Positions 44,624 to 52,920 of a stretch of DNA of 64,000 nt are shown in pieces. The notes beneath the pieces were generated by a model that saw nothing but the letters and a program-made list of their open reading frames with translations, was not told where the DNA came from and did no database searches. This DNA comes from Pedobacter nototheniae (GTDB lineage Bacteria > Bacteroidota > Bacteroidia > Sphingobacteriales > Sphingobacteriaceae). The DNA lies in assembly GCF_004335085.1 (NCBI RefSeq), contig NZ_RQRS01000024.1, positions 34,849 through 98,848 of the forward strand, written 5' to 3'. Each line of letters opens with the position of its first letter. The stretch's first letter is position 1. Both the position numbers and the translations under genes were made by a program.

Positions 44624-44925
44624 ATCTATATTTTTTGAATTAATAATCTGTTTTGAAAATTAGGATAAAGATAATAACAATGTTTAAAATATAAAGACTT
44701 TATAAAGCTCTTTAAGTTTCTAATTAGAGATTTCTTCGTTTTTAATAAATAGAAGTACTTAGATAATTTATTGCATTACCATAATAAGTATAATTCATTT
44801 TCATTTTGATCTTCAGTTGATCCCTTTCTCTTTTAAGTACCCTTGTAAAAACTCTACTTTCAATAATGATTTCAGCTTTTTTTAGAATGGAATTTTTGCT
44901 TGCCAGTTTTTTGAAAATGAACAGT
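44624..44925. other. Gene-free AT-rich stretch
   Basis: About 300 bases upstream of the small membrane-protein gene and downstream of the DinB-like gene, both on the minus strand. A minus-strand frame without stops (about 44755-44930, roughly 60 codons) has no usable start and no recognisable family, so it is left out. It holds nothing else that I can support. Confidence 0.5.
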
Positions 44926-45411
44926 TTAAAAATTATTTTTTATGATGTTTTTGATCTGCCTTCTATGTCTTAAAACATGAACAATAGCGTGTTCCATCAA
45001 CTGATCTACATCATATTGTTGCCCCCAACGAGTATTAATTTTTTTATCATTATTAAACTCTTCCAAAACGATAGTTGGATTTTTAATAAATAAGTTTTCA
45101 CAATAGTTGAAGGCTAAATTTAACTTTTCAATATATGCAGCAATCTCATCTCCAATGAAATAATCCGGCCTAGTTGTATCTATGCCAATCCAATTTTCTA
45201 TATAAACTGAATAACTGTATGAAGAGGAAACAACGTGACTTAAAATGGTTTGTATCGATCTGCAATCTGTGTCTGTTGCGTTAGGGTCAATAATTCTGGT
45301 AAGTTGAGAAGAACTTAAAGGAGTTATAATGACAATTAATTCGTCAATTGCTTTTTTATATTCATCTAAAAGTGCAGCAATTGCACCATGAGGTTTGTTG
45401 GAATCAATCAT
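44926..45411 (-). CDS. DinB-family four-helix metal-binding protein
   Basis: A 161-residue DinB/YfiT-like protein. The three-His metal site can be read as His in TILSHVV (helix 2) and the HAIVHVLRHRRQI segment in the last helix. Length and helical pattern fit the family, which often binds Ni or Zn and uses thiol cofactors such as bacillithiol; bshA lies elsewhere in this window, so the link is plausible but not shown. The ATG at 45411 is used; an upstream TTG at 45414 is less likely. Confidence 0.85.
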   Translation of the reverse strand: MIDSNKPHGAIAALLDEYKKAIDELIVIITPLSSSQLTRIIDPNATDTDCRSIQTILSHVVSSSYSYSVYIENWIGIDTTRPDYFIGDEIAAYIEKLNLAFNYCENLFIKNPTIVLEEFNNDKKINTRWGQQYDVDQLMEHAIVHVLRHRRQIKNIIKNNF

Positions 45412-45469
45412 CAAAACAAATATAATTTTTTACCTCGATGATTGATTATTATCTATTAGAATTGTAGAA

Positions 45470-46003
45470 TTAATTTGCTGCAGGATCGATAAGTTCTGTA
45501 GTAATGGATAAGGATTTTAAAAGGTTTTTATTGTCAAAAAGAAGTGTAACATAATGTTTTTCCTTTTTAAAGGTAAGTTTTGCACCACCTGAAAATAAGC
45601 TGCCTTCACCAAGTTTTTCTTTTTTAGCGTTGTACTTACTAAACTTAGCAACACTTTCCTGAATCGTTGTCTTATTCATTGTTAATCCAAATGGTAAGCC
45701 CGAAACAACTACAAATTTATCGTCAGGAATATCGAATGACATTTCATTTATGCTTTTGTTTTTTCCAAGACTGCAATAAAGTTCTAAGCCTGATTTTGTA
45801 AGCCATTTAGCATATTGTTCTTCGTTGGCATCTTCGTAAAAAACGGTTTTAGCATTTAAGGCAGCCGAAATTTTAGCGGGTGTTTGAGGGAAAATGAATT
45901 CTCCATTTTGGTTTAATAAGGAGTTTAAACCGGCGCTTTTTTGGGCAAATGCAGTAAAGGTTAGTAGTTGTAAAAGTAGGATGGTTAATGTTTTAATTTT
46001 CAT
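45470..46003 (-). CDS. Secreted protein of unknown function
   Basis: A 177-residue protein with a signal peptide (1-21, ending FTAFAQ). The rest is mixed alpha/beta, with KFVVVSGLPFGLTMNKTTIQESVAKF as the most regular part and KLTFKKEKHYVTLLFDNKNLLKSLSI near the end. No known family is recognised. The ATG at 46003 begins the signal; a start at 46084 would add 27 residues of unlikely sequence. It is a lone gene between DinB-like and moxR. Confidence 0.7.
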   Translation of the reverse strand: MKIKTLTILLLQLLTFTAFAQKSAGLNSLLNQNGEFIFPQTPAKISAALNAKTVFYEDANEEQYAKWLTKSGLELYCSLGKNKSINEMSFDIPDDKFVVVSGLPFGLTMNKTTIQESVAKFSKYNAKKEKLGEGSLFSGGAKLTFKKEKHYVTLLFDNKNLLKSLSITTELIDPAAN

Positions 46004-46131
46004 AGGAATTGTTTTAATGTTTAAACGGTTATAGTTTAAAGATATTAAATTATATAAACTGATGAAAATATAAACGAACCTCAACGCTTGAGGTTTAATA
46101 AGGTATAGAACTTTATAAAGGAAGATTAATT

Positions 46132-47094
46132 TTATAAAAGATCTTTAATAATCTTTTCGATTGATAAGCCTTCAGCTTCTGCACGGTAGTTACGCACAAT
46201 ACGGTGACGTAAAATTGGTTCGGCAACAGCTTGCACATCTTCAATATCAGGAGCATATTTACCCGAAATTGCCGCGTGGCATTTAGCACCTAATACTAAA
46301 AATTGCGATGCACGAGGACCAGCGCCCCAACTTATGTATTTGTTAACAGCATCAGTTGCAAACTCACTATTTGGACGAGTTTTAGACGCCAATTTAACTG
46401 CGTATTCCAATACATTATCAGTTACTGGAATATCACGAATCAGCTTTTGGAAATACTGAATGTCCTCTGCCTGAATAATTTTTTGTAATTGAACGCTTTT
46501 ATTACTTGTGGTATTTTTAACAATATTAAGTTCATCTGCAAAAGCAGGATAATTTAATTGAATGTTAAACATAAAACGATCTAATTGCGCTTCTGGTAGG
46601 GGATAGGTACCCTCTTGCTCAATTGGATTTTGTGTGGCTAAAACAAAAAATGGTTTAGGCAAAACATGTGTTTGTCCGGCTGCGGTAACAGATTTCTCCT
46701 GCATGGCTTCCAAAAGGGCAGCCTGAGTTTTTGGAGGAGTACGATTAATTTCATCGGCAAGGATGATATTAGAAAAAACAGGCCCTTTTATAAATTTAAA
46801 GTGCCTGTCTTCTCCTAAAATTTCAGCACCGATAATGTCGCTTGGCATTAAATCAGGTGTGAATTGAATACGATTAAAATTAAGATCAAGAACGGCAGCA
46901 ACGGTTTGTACCAATAAAGTTTTGGCTAATCCTGGTACACCAACCAATAGGCAATGCCCATTGCTAAAAATGGCGATTAAAACAGATTTAATGACATCAT
47001 CCTGTCCAACTACAACTTTGCCTATCTCGGCTTTAATATTGTCGAAAGATTGGTGAAGCGCATCAACAGCTTCTACTTCGTTCTTATACTGCAT
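46132..47094 (-). CDS. MoxR-family AAA+ ATPase
   Basis: A 320-residue AAA+ protein. Walker A GVPGLAKT (52-59), Walker B IILADE (110-115), sensor-type ATQNPIEQEGTYPLPEAQ and the arginine-finger region RFMFNIQLNYP are present. The MoxR group includes chaperones that activate metal- or VWA-domain proteins; no VWA partner is adjacent here. It is 5 bases downstream of a SurA-like foldase gene, so the two share an operon. The family call is secure and the clients unknown. Confidence 0.93.
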   Translation of the reverse strand: MQYKNEVEAVDALHQSFDNIKAEIGKVVVGQDDVIKSVLIAIFSNGHCLLVGVPGLAKTLLVQTVAAVLDLNFNRIQFTPDLMPSDIIGAEILGEDRHFKFIKGPVFSNIILADEINRTPPKTQAALLEAMQEKSVTAAGQTHVLPKPFFVLATQNPIEQEGTYPLPEAQLDRFMFNIQLNYPAFADELNIVKNTTSNKSVQLQKIIQAEDIQYFQKLIRDIPVTDNVLEYAVKLASKTRPNSEFATDAVNKYISWGAGPRASQFLVLGAKCHAAISGKYAPDIEDVQAVAEPILRHRIVRNYRAEAEGLSIEKIIKDLL

Positions 47095-47099
47095 TTATT

Positions 47100-48458
47100 T
47101 TATTTTGCGGCTGTGTGTTTAGTCCAAATTTTTAATTCGTTGCAGGTGTTAAATTCATCGTCAATTTTAATGTAAGTACTTTCACGACGTTTTTCAAACC
47201 ACTCGCTTAAAGTACGATTAATTTTATCACTTTGTGCAGCGTCTCTAATTTTTGGAAAATCCTGAACTAAGTTTGCTTTGTGTGGTGGTATTTTAGATTT
47301 TAAATATAAAATACGGTAACCTTGTTTACCATCAGGAGATGAAAATAAATCTGGTTTAGAAATACCACCAACTTTCATTGTATCTATAACTAAAAACACT
47401 GCTGGGTCTAATTTATCAACTGGAATAATAGTGCTTCTAGCTTGTACATTTTCAGCGTTAAGCATCATACCACCATTATACTTAGTTTCCTTATCATCAG
47501 AATATAAGTTAGCAGCTGCAGCAAAAGTTAATTTATTACCGATTATTCTATTGTAAATACTATCTGCATGAAGTTTTAAACGAGTTAAACTTTCAGGTGT
47601 AGTTTGAGGTCTGATTAAGATGTGGCGTGCATGCACTTGTTCTCCACGGCGTTCGATCACCTGTAAGATATGGAAACCAAATTCGGTTTCAAAAACTGGC
47701 GAAATTTCTCCTGCTTTTAATTTAAAAGCCCAGGCTGTAAATTCTTTTGCCATTGTACTTCTATCAAAAAAACCTAAATCACCACCATCAGCGGATGATC
47801 CTGGATCTTCAGAGTATGTTTTTGCTAAAACACCAAAGTCATCACCACTTTTAACACGTAAGCGCAAAGCTTCAATTTTATCGTGGAATCTTTGTTTTTC
47901 GGCTTTACTTAATTGTGGGTTTAAAACAATTTCTCCAACCTCAACTTCTGTATTAAATTCAGGAATACTATCACCTAAAGTTTTGAAGTATTTTTCAACC
48001 TCCATAGGTGTAACGTTGATATTTTCGGTAATTTTACCTTGCATTTTTTGTGCAATCAACTCATCTTTTACCGATGGTCTTATCTCATCTTTATATTGAA
48101 GAATAGATTTGTTTAAGAATTGTTCCAAGCGCTCTTGTCCGCCTGCACGTTGCATACTATAACGCATACGTTTATTTACCTCGTCATCAACCTGGTTATC
48201 TTCAACCATTACCGAGTCAATTTCTGCCTGTTGTTTAAGCAATTTTTGCGTTAAGGTATTTTGTAAAATTCTACATTTAATATCGGTATTGGGCGGGTTG
48301 CCTTGATAAAGATATTGGGTGTATTGTTGGTTTAAATCTGACAGCAGGATGATGTTATTACCTACTACAGCAGCAACTTTATCAATATTATGCTTTTGGG
48401 CGAAGCCATTAAAAAACATGCTAATTAGAGCAATTGCTACTAAAGAAACTTTCTTCAT
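47100..48458 (-). CDS. SurA-like periplasmic peptidyl-prolyl isomerase (parvulin)
   Basis: A 452-residue SurA-type foldase. It starts at the ATG at 48458 (signal peptide ending NGFAQ), not at 48479. An N-terminal SurA helical domain (KVAAVVGNNIILLSDLNQQY) is followed by two parvulin domains: about 195-295, with EDPGSSADGGDLGFFDRSTM and GFHILQVIERRG, and about 295-385, with QVHARHILI and YNGGMM. It helps fold outer-membrane proteins in the periplasm. It lies between a shorter foldase-like gene and moxR, 5 bases before the latter. Confidence 0.92.
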   Translation of the reverse strand: MKKVSLVAIALISMFFNGFAQKHNIDKVAAVVGNNIILLSDLNQQYTQYLYQGNPPNTDIKCRILQNTLTQKLLKQQAEIDSVMVEDNQVDDEVNKRMRYSMQRAGGQERLEQFLNKSILQYKDEIRPSVKDELIAQKMQGKITENINVTPMEVEKYFKTLGDSIPEFNTEVEVGEIVLNPQLSKAEKQRFHDKIEALRLRVKSGDDFGVLAKTYSEDPGSSADGGDLGFFDRSTMAKEFTAWAFKLKAGEISPVFETEFGFHILQVIERRGEQVHARHILIRPQTTPESLTRLKLHADSIYNRIIGNKLTFAAAANLYSDDKETKYNGGMMLNAENVQARSTIIPVDKLDPAVFLVIDTMKVGGISKPDLFSSPDGKQGYRILYLKSKIPPHKANLVQDFPKIRDAAQSDKINRTLSEWFEKRRESTYIKIDDEFNTCNELKIWTKHTAAK

Positions 48459-48516
48459 TCTATTTATTATATTTTGCAAATTTAATATTAATGGTTTAAT
48501 TAACTAATGCTTTAAA

Positions 48517-49104
48517 TTACAGCTTGGCAAGCTTTTTTAATTCACTTTCGTTAACCTTAACCTGATATTTATCTTTAAGGCTTTTAAGCCATTTTTCTTC
48601 CAAAGCCTGTTGATAATCGGCAACAACGTGCCCTCTTATCTCTGCTAATGGTTTATTATAGTTTTGTTTGTTATTCGTATAAAACTCGCTAATGGCCTGT
48701 TCATCTTCCTGGGCTTTGTTCCAGATTTTTTCTTCAGATACATTAAACATCAAAACACCTTCGCGGTATTCATTTATTAGGTAATTAAAATCTTTACCGC
48801 TCGATGTTGCCTTTTTATGGGTAACTAAAGCATCTTCATAAGTTTTAATTTCTTCGAGATAGGTTGGGTTTTTATCTAATCCCATCTCACGGGCATCCAA
48901 AACTTTTAATTTAAAATTAATATATAAATTTAAATAAGCCTTCAAGTTTTCATAATCAGAACTAATGTTCCCATTATGGCTCTTTTTGTAAGTCCAGATA
49001 AACTCCTTGCTACTTAATGCTTTGCCGTTAATGGTGGCTACATTTTGTGCAGTAGAAATGTTATAAACCAGGCTAAGAACAAACAAGCAATAAGCTTTTC
49101 TCAC
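48517..49104 (-). CDS. Short SurA/PpiD-like protein without a parvulin domain
   Basis: A 195-residue exported protein. The GTG at 49104 is chosen because it opens a signal peptide (ending NISTAQ); a TTG at 49143 is the alternative. The N-terminal SurA-like helical part (VATINGKALSSKEFIWTYKK, then YLNLYINFKLKVLDA) runs straight into the family's C-terminal part (EYREGVLMFNVSEEKIWNK). No PPIase signature (GDLG or GFHI-type) is left. It may be a chaperone without isomerase activity, or a derivative of a larger foldase. It is upstream of surA in the same run. Confidence 0.75.
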   Translation of the reverse strand: MRKAYCLFVLSLVYNISTAQNVATINGKALSSKEFIWTYKKSHNGNISSDYENLKAYLNLYINFKLKVLDAREMGLDKNPTYLEEIKTYEDALVTHKKATSSGKDFNYLINEYREGVLMFNVSEEKIWNKAQEDEQAISEFYTNNKQNYNKPLAEIRGHVVADYQQALEEKWLKSLKDKYQVKVNESELKKLAKL

Positions 49105-49208
49105 GCAGAAGACTCTATAAATTTTAATGGATAAAAGTAACAATTAGCGGCGCTATTATAAGATATTTAACTAATTTTAACAGAAATTATTATACTACAA
49201 AAATACGA

Positions 49209-49859
49209 ATGGAAAACCAGGTTACCAACAATGCTAATGCTTTACGTTTATTTTTTACTGAAGATGTTTTTTTAGTAGAAGATAAAAGCGTTAAAATAGA
49301 GCCTGCAGTTCGTTTGGAGCCTGTTTTAGAACCTCAGGTAGATTTTAAAACAGCTGCCAATCAACCTGTTCAAAATGTTGTAAATGAGGGTATTTCTTTA
49401 AATAAAAGCGAAAATCCAGTTAAAGCATACCCTGAAAATGGCGTAAAAACACCTGTTGTAGAAGAGCCCGCAGCAGAAAAAGTGTTTAAGTTTTTAGGTG
49501 GTAATAAGAAAGCGGTACTAATTTTAGTTAATGATAAAAATAACGATGTAAGCACGGAACAAGGCCGAGAATTACTTCGTAAAATTGTTAAGGCTGTGGA
49601 ACTTGCCACTCCAGATTTCGCTTTGCTTAATTATGCAAATTATAGCGGAACTAACTTTATAGAGTTACATCAGTTTTTTAAGCCTCAATTAATGCTGGCT
49701 TTTGGAGTGGCTACAACTGATTTGAACTTAAATTTAAAGTGGCAGCACGAAATTATTGTACACGAAACTACCCGAATGATTTTTGCACCTGAACTGCACG
49801 AACTCGATGGTGATTTAAATGCAAAAAAATCTCTTTGGGGTAACTTGAAAAAACTATAG
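49209..49859 (+). CDS. Conserved hypothetical protein upstream of rdgB
   Basis: A 216-residue cytosolic protein. Residues about 1-95 are low-complexity and rich in Val, Glu and Pro (linker-like), with the N-terminal LFFTEDVFLVED. Residues about 95-216 look like one alpha/beta domain: KAVLILVNDKNND, then FALLNYANYSG, QLMLAFGVATTDLNL and a C-terminal KKSLWGNLKKL. This layout recalls an uncharacterised Bacteroidota family found beside DNA-metabolism genes, perhaps like a polymerase-III small subunit, but I cannot confirm it. It lies 40 bases before rdgB. Confidence 0.75.
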   Translation: MENQVTNNANALRLFFTEDVFLVEDKSVKIEPAVRLEPVLEPQVDFKTAANQPVQNVVNEGISLNKSENPVKAYPENGVKTPVVEEPAAEKVFKFLGGNKKAVLILVNDKNNDVSTEQGRELLRKIVKAVELATPDFALLNYANYSGTNFIELHQFFKPQLMLAFGVATTDLNLNLKWQHEIIVHETTRMIFAPELHELDGDLNAKKSLWGNLKKL

Positions 49860-49899
49860 TTGCCTTCACATTCTATTCCTTTTAATCAAAATTATATTC

Positions 49900-50481
49900 A
49901 TGAATAAGCTAGTCTTCGCGACCAATAATCAACATAAAACAGCTGAAATTCGTTCTGCCCTTCAAGGAAAATATGAAGTGCTTAATCTACAGGATATTGG
50001 CTGTTTTACCGATATTCCTGAAACAGAAGAAACTTTTGCCGGTAATGCTGCATTAAAAAGCAAATATGTTGTAGAGCATTATGATTTAGATTGCTTTGCA
50101 GATGATAGTGGTTTGGAAATTGAGGCCTTAAATAATGAGCCTGGTGTTTATTCTGCCCGTTATGCTGGTACGCGAGATAGTATGGATAATATAAATCTTG
50201 TTTTAGAAAAATTGAATGGTGTTGAAAATAGAAAGGCAAGATTTAAGACGGTGATTTCATTGATGCAAAATGGAGAAAATCATTTTTTTGAAGGGGTAGT
50301 AGAAGGTACCATTCGTACTGAATTAAGTGGTGTTGAGGGTTTTGGTTATGACCCGATTTTTGAACCAAATGGTTATGATATTACCTTTGCTGAAATGCGC
50401 TTGGAAGAAAAAAATAAAATCAGCCACCGTGGCATTGCTCTAAAAAAGATGATTGATTTTCTGAAGGAAAGTGCTGGATAA
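49900..50481 (+). CDS. rdgB: XTP/dITP diphosphatase (HAM1/RdgB)
   Basis: A 193-residue HAM1-type enzyme that removes deaminated or oxidised purine nucleoside triphosphates. N-terminal LVFATNNQHKTAEIR, the central metal-binding CFADDSGLEIEALNNEPGVY, SARYAG and GFGYDPIFEPNGY are the family signatures. The length is typical. It is in one direction with the upstream unknown gene and ends before the convergent OstA-like gene. Confidence 0.95.
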   Translation: MNKLVFATNNQHKTAEIRSALQGKYEVLNLQDIGCFTDIPETEETFAGNAALKSKYVVEHYDLDCFADDSGLEIEALNNEPGVYSARYAGTRDSMDNINLVLEKLNGVENRKARFKTVISLMQNGENHFFEGVVEGTIRTELSGVEGFGYDPIFEPNGYDITFAEMRLEEKNKISHRGIALKKMIDFLKESAG

Positions 50482-50593
50482 TCTGAAAAGTACAGAAACA
50501 TACCCACCGCATGCTTCTATATTTGTGCATATAAATTCCAACTAATATTGCTTAAAATAGGTTCAGGATGGCGGTTTTAGGCTGATTATGAGT

Positions 50594-52855
50594 TTACTGT
50601 ACCTTTAAATCTTTCTCTTTAATTACTTTTATACTATCCTTTTTTGGGAATATTGGCTTAATTCCAAAGTTTGTTGTATCGGGTTTGGCTAAAGGCTTTT
50701 GTGCTATTTTTCCTTTATCGACAGAATCTTTTGGTACATCAGTTTTTGCGGGCGGCGCACTTGGTTTTGTTGCTGCAGCAGGTACAGGAGTTACTTTTTT
50801 TGCTGGGATCTTAGGTTTCGATTTGCGCATCATCTTTTCTGATGAGCCAATAGCATCCTTCTTAGATTTTGGTCTTTCGGTAGGCTTCCAAGAAAAACCT
50901 TTTAAAACGTTATCCTTTTTAACAGTGTTTTCTGGATTTAGGGCACCCTCGATGCTTTTTATATAAACAATATCATCAATATCGTTCTCCTTAAACACAA
51001 ACTTTATACGGCTACTCACCGTCTGGTTCATTTCTTTATATACTTTGGTGCTATCATCCTGTGTATAATAAATACTTTCTGCGTTACCATCCACATAAAG
51101 GTTTTTAAGCTTTCCGTCTGCAAAGAAACCTGTCATAAATCTCCCTTTAATTTGGTTAAAACGAAGTGAATCTGCTGGTGTATTCACTAAAAAAGCATTT
51201 CTAAAGGCTTGAAGATTATTTAACTTATTCTTTTTAAACTGCACGTAAATTGTATCACCAACCTGCTGTGATCCTTCCGACCAAATGATTGGATTGATAA
51301 AGCATCGCAGGGTAGAATCGCCGCTGGTATAAAATAAGCTGTCGGTTTTAGCCTGTATATTGCTTTTATAGATTTTAACACCGTGGTAGGCTTTTATAAT
51401 CCTTGCCTGAACGGTATCAGCCGGATTAAATTTAGCGGTATCTGTTTTTAAGCCTGTTGTTTTAATATTATTAATCAGCTTATTTGACGATTGGGTTATA
51501 GATGCTTTATTTAAACTTTTAACGATGCTATCAGGCTTAATTTTAGGAATATTTTTTATAGCAGAATCAACCTTTGCTTTCAATACAGGATCTTTTTTTA
51601 AGCTGTCAGTTTTAGCCTTCAGTAAATTAATTGGTATAGAATCTACTTTTGATTTTAAACTATCGACGTTTTTTTTGGAAAGGACATCAATTTTATCCTT
51701 TAAATTATCGTCATCTTTAGGCTTACTTTTAGATTTCTTATTTCCCTCTTTTTTATCTAGCGGTATCTTTTTATCTTCTATGTTTTTTGGATTATTTCCA
51801 ATTTTCGGTTCACCCTTTTCCTTTTTAGCACCACCATCTTCATCATCATCGCCCACCTGGTTATCTGCCTTAATGGATATTTTAGGAACCAGTTTTATTG
51901 TTTTTTGCAAAACCATTTGAGTTTCCAACGTATCTGCACCAAGCCATAAACTATCCGGTCGCTTTTTCCCTTTTACTAAAATAGAATCTTCAGTACCGAT
52001 ACCTAAATATGCATTTCTGGTTACTAAAGTTCGTTGATCTATTTTATAGTAATAGCCCAAATCGCCGAACATTTTCATTTTATCCTTTGTGTCAGAAAAA
52101 ACAATGTTTTTTACGGCTTTTCCATAACCAATTTTACCGTAATAATATAAGCTATCTCCTTTTAAAGATCTGGTACCTTGAGTATACAAGTTCTTCTTAC
52201 CAAAATAGGCATCCTCAGTGGTTGTATTGTAGGCACCATTTTCGGTATATAAATTATCATCCTTACCTTTAATATTGGTTGGACCGTAGAAATAAGTCCA
52301 TTTGGTATCTAGGTTATAGCGCATCGTATCCGATTTTATCGTTGCCTGCGGTGTAAGCACCAATACATTATACCTGAAATATGAATCGCTACTGGTGTTA
52401 AAATAGTATCCGTTTTTACTGGTGAGGGTTACATCCTGCGTTACAATTTTTCCGCCTGTGGTATAAGTTCCAATTTTACTAACCATATCATAATCCAGGA
52501 TATTAGTCGTTAAAACCGATTTAGGATCAGTCATTTTAACATTTCCTGTTAAATGTGCATGTTTTTTATTCCCATCATATTCCAGCTGATCTGAATAAAT
52601 ATCAGTGGTTAACTGGTTTATATGTACGTTTTTGTACGCCTCAAAGTAATTGCGTTCACTGTAATAAACAGCACTATCACAAGTAAGGGTAGCATTATCT
52701 TGTTGAAAAACGGGATTTTTAAGATAGTTAATCTTTTTCTTGAAATCACCCTGGATTTGAGCGTAAGAAAGAATTTTAATAACCGATCCTTTTTGCTGAC
52801 CGAATAATAAAACGGGGCTAATCAGTAAAAATAAAAAGACAAATAATTTTTGCAC
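50594..52855 (-). CDS. OstA/LptA-like LPS transport protein with a charged insert
   Basis: A 753-residue exported protein starting at GTG 52855. A signal peptide (ending LFGQ) leads into OstA/LptA-type beta-jellyroll repeats (about 40-330, with CDSAVYYSERNYFEAYKNVH and NTNILDYD). Residues about 340-470 are a lysine/aspartate-rich low-complexity insert (GEPKIGNNPKNIEDKK-like). A second OstA block follows (about 490-660), and a Pro/Lys/Ala-rich tail ends the protein. It should move lipopolysaccharide across the periplasm. The GTG lies 4 bases from its -7 box, and it diverges from tilS. Confidence 0.82.
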   Translation of the reverse strand: MQKLFVFLFLLISPVLLFGQQKGSVIKILSYAQIQGDFKKKINYLKNPVFQQDNATLTCDSAVYYSERNYFEAYKNVHINQLTTDIYSDQLEYDGNKKHAHLTGNVKMTDPKSVLTTNILDYDMVSKIGTYTTGGKIVTQDVTLTSKNGYYFNTSSDSYFRYNVLVLTPQATIKSDTMRYNLDTKWTYFYGPTNIKGKDDNLYTENGAYNTTTEDAYFGKKNLYTQGTRSLKGDSLYYYGKIGYGKAVKNIVFSDTKDKMKMFGDLGYYYKIDQRTLVTRNAYLGIGTEDSILVKGKKRPDSLWLGADTLETQMVLQKTIKLVPKISIKADNQVGDDDEDGGAKKEKGEPKIGNNPKNIEDKKIPLDKKEGNKKSKSKPKDDDNLKDKIDVLSKKNVDSLKSKVDSIPINLLKAKTDSLKKDPVLKAKVDSAIKNIPKIKPDSIVKSLNKASITQSSNKLINNIKTTGLKTDTAKFNPADTVQARIIKAYHGVKIYKSNIQAKTDSLFYTSGDSTLRCFINPIIWSEGSQQVGDTIYVQFKKNKLNNLQAFRNAFLVNTPADSLRFNQIKGRFMTGFFADGKLKNLYVDGNAESIYYTQDDSTKVYKEMNQTVSSRIKFVFKENDIDDIVYIKSIEGALNPENTVKKDNVLKGFSWKPTERPKSKKDAIGSSEKMMRKSKPKIPAKKVTPVPAAATKPSAPPAKTDVPKDSVDKGKIAQKPLAKPDTTNFGIKPIFPKKDSIKVIKEKDLKVQ

Positions 52856-52859
52856 CCTA

Positions 52860-52867
52860 CAAAGTTA
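52860..52867 (-). promoter_or_regulatory. -7 box (TAACTTTG) of the OstA-like gene
   Basis: Read on the minus strand, TAACTTTG fits TAnnTTTG, and 4 bases separate it from the GTG start. The -33 position falls in the palindrome at 52876-52891. Confidence 0.5.
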
Positions 52868-52875
52868 GTTTTTTG

Positions 52876-52891
52876 TTCCGAACGTTCGGAA
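52876..52891. promoter_or_regulatory. 16-bp perfect palindrome, likely operator
   Basis: TTCCGAACGTTCGGAA is its own reverse complement. It sits between two divergent promoters and covers the -33 position of each (a TTC at about 21 bases from either -7 box). Its form suits a homodimeric regulator such as a TetR-family protein; which one is not known. Confidence 0.6.
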
Positions 52892-52908
52892 TAACAGTTA
52901 AAATTAAA

Positions 52909-52916
52909 TATTTTTG
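52909..52916 (+). promoter_or_regulatory. -7 box (TATTTTTG) of tilS
   Basis: TATTTTTG fits TAnnTTTG, and 4 bases separate it from the tilS ATG, so the message would be leaderless or nearly so. Confidence 0.5.
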
Positions 52917-52920
52917 ATGA

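Noticed and set aside
44755..44930. Roughly 60-codon frame without stops on the minus strand behind the DinB-like gene
   Set aside because: It lacks a start codon in a suitable place, overlaps the DinB-like stop in another frame, and shows no known family.
52876..52891. Intrinsic terminator
   Set aside because: The palindrome has no loop and no U tract, and lies between divergent promoters, so an operator is the better reading.
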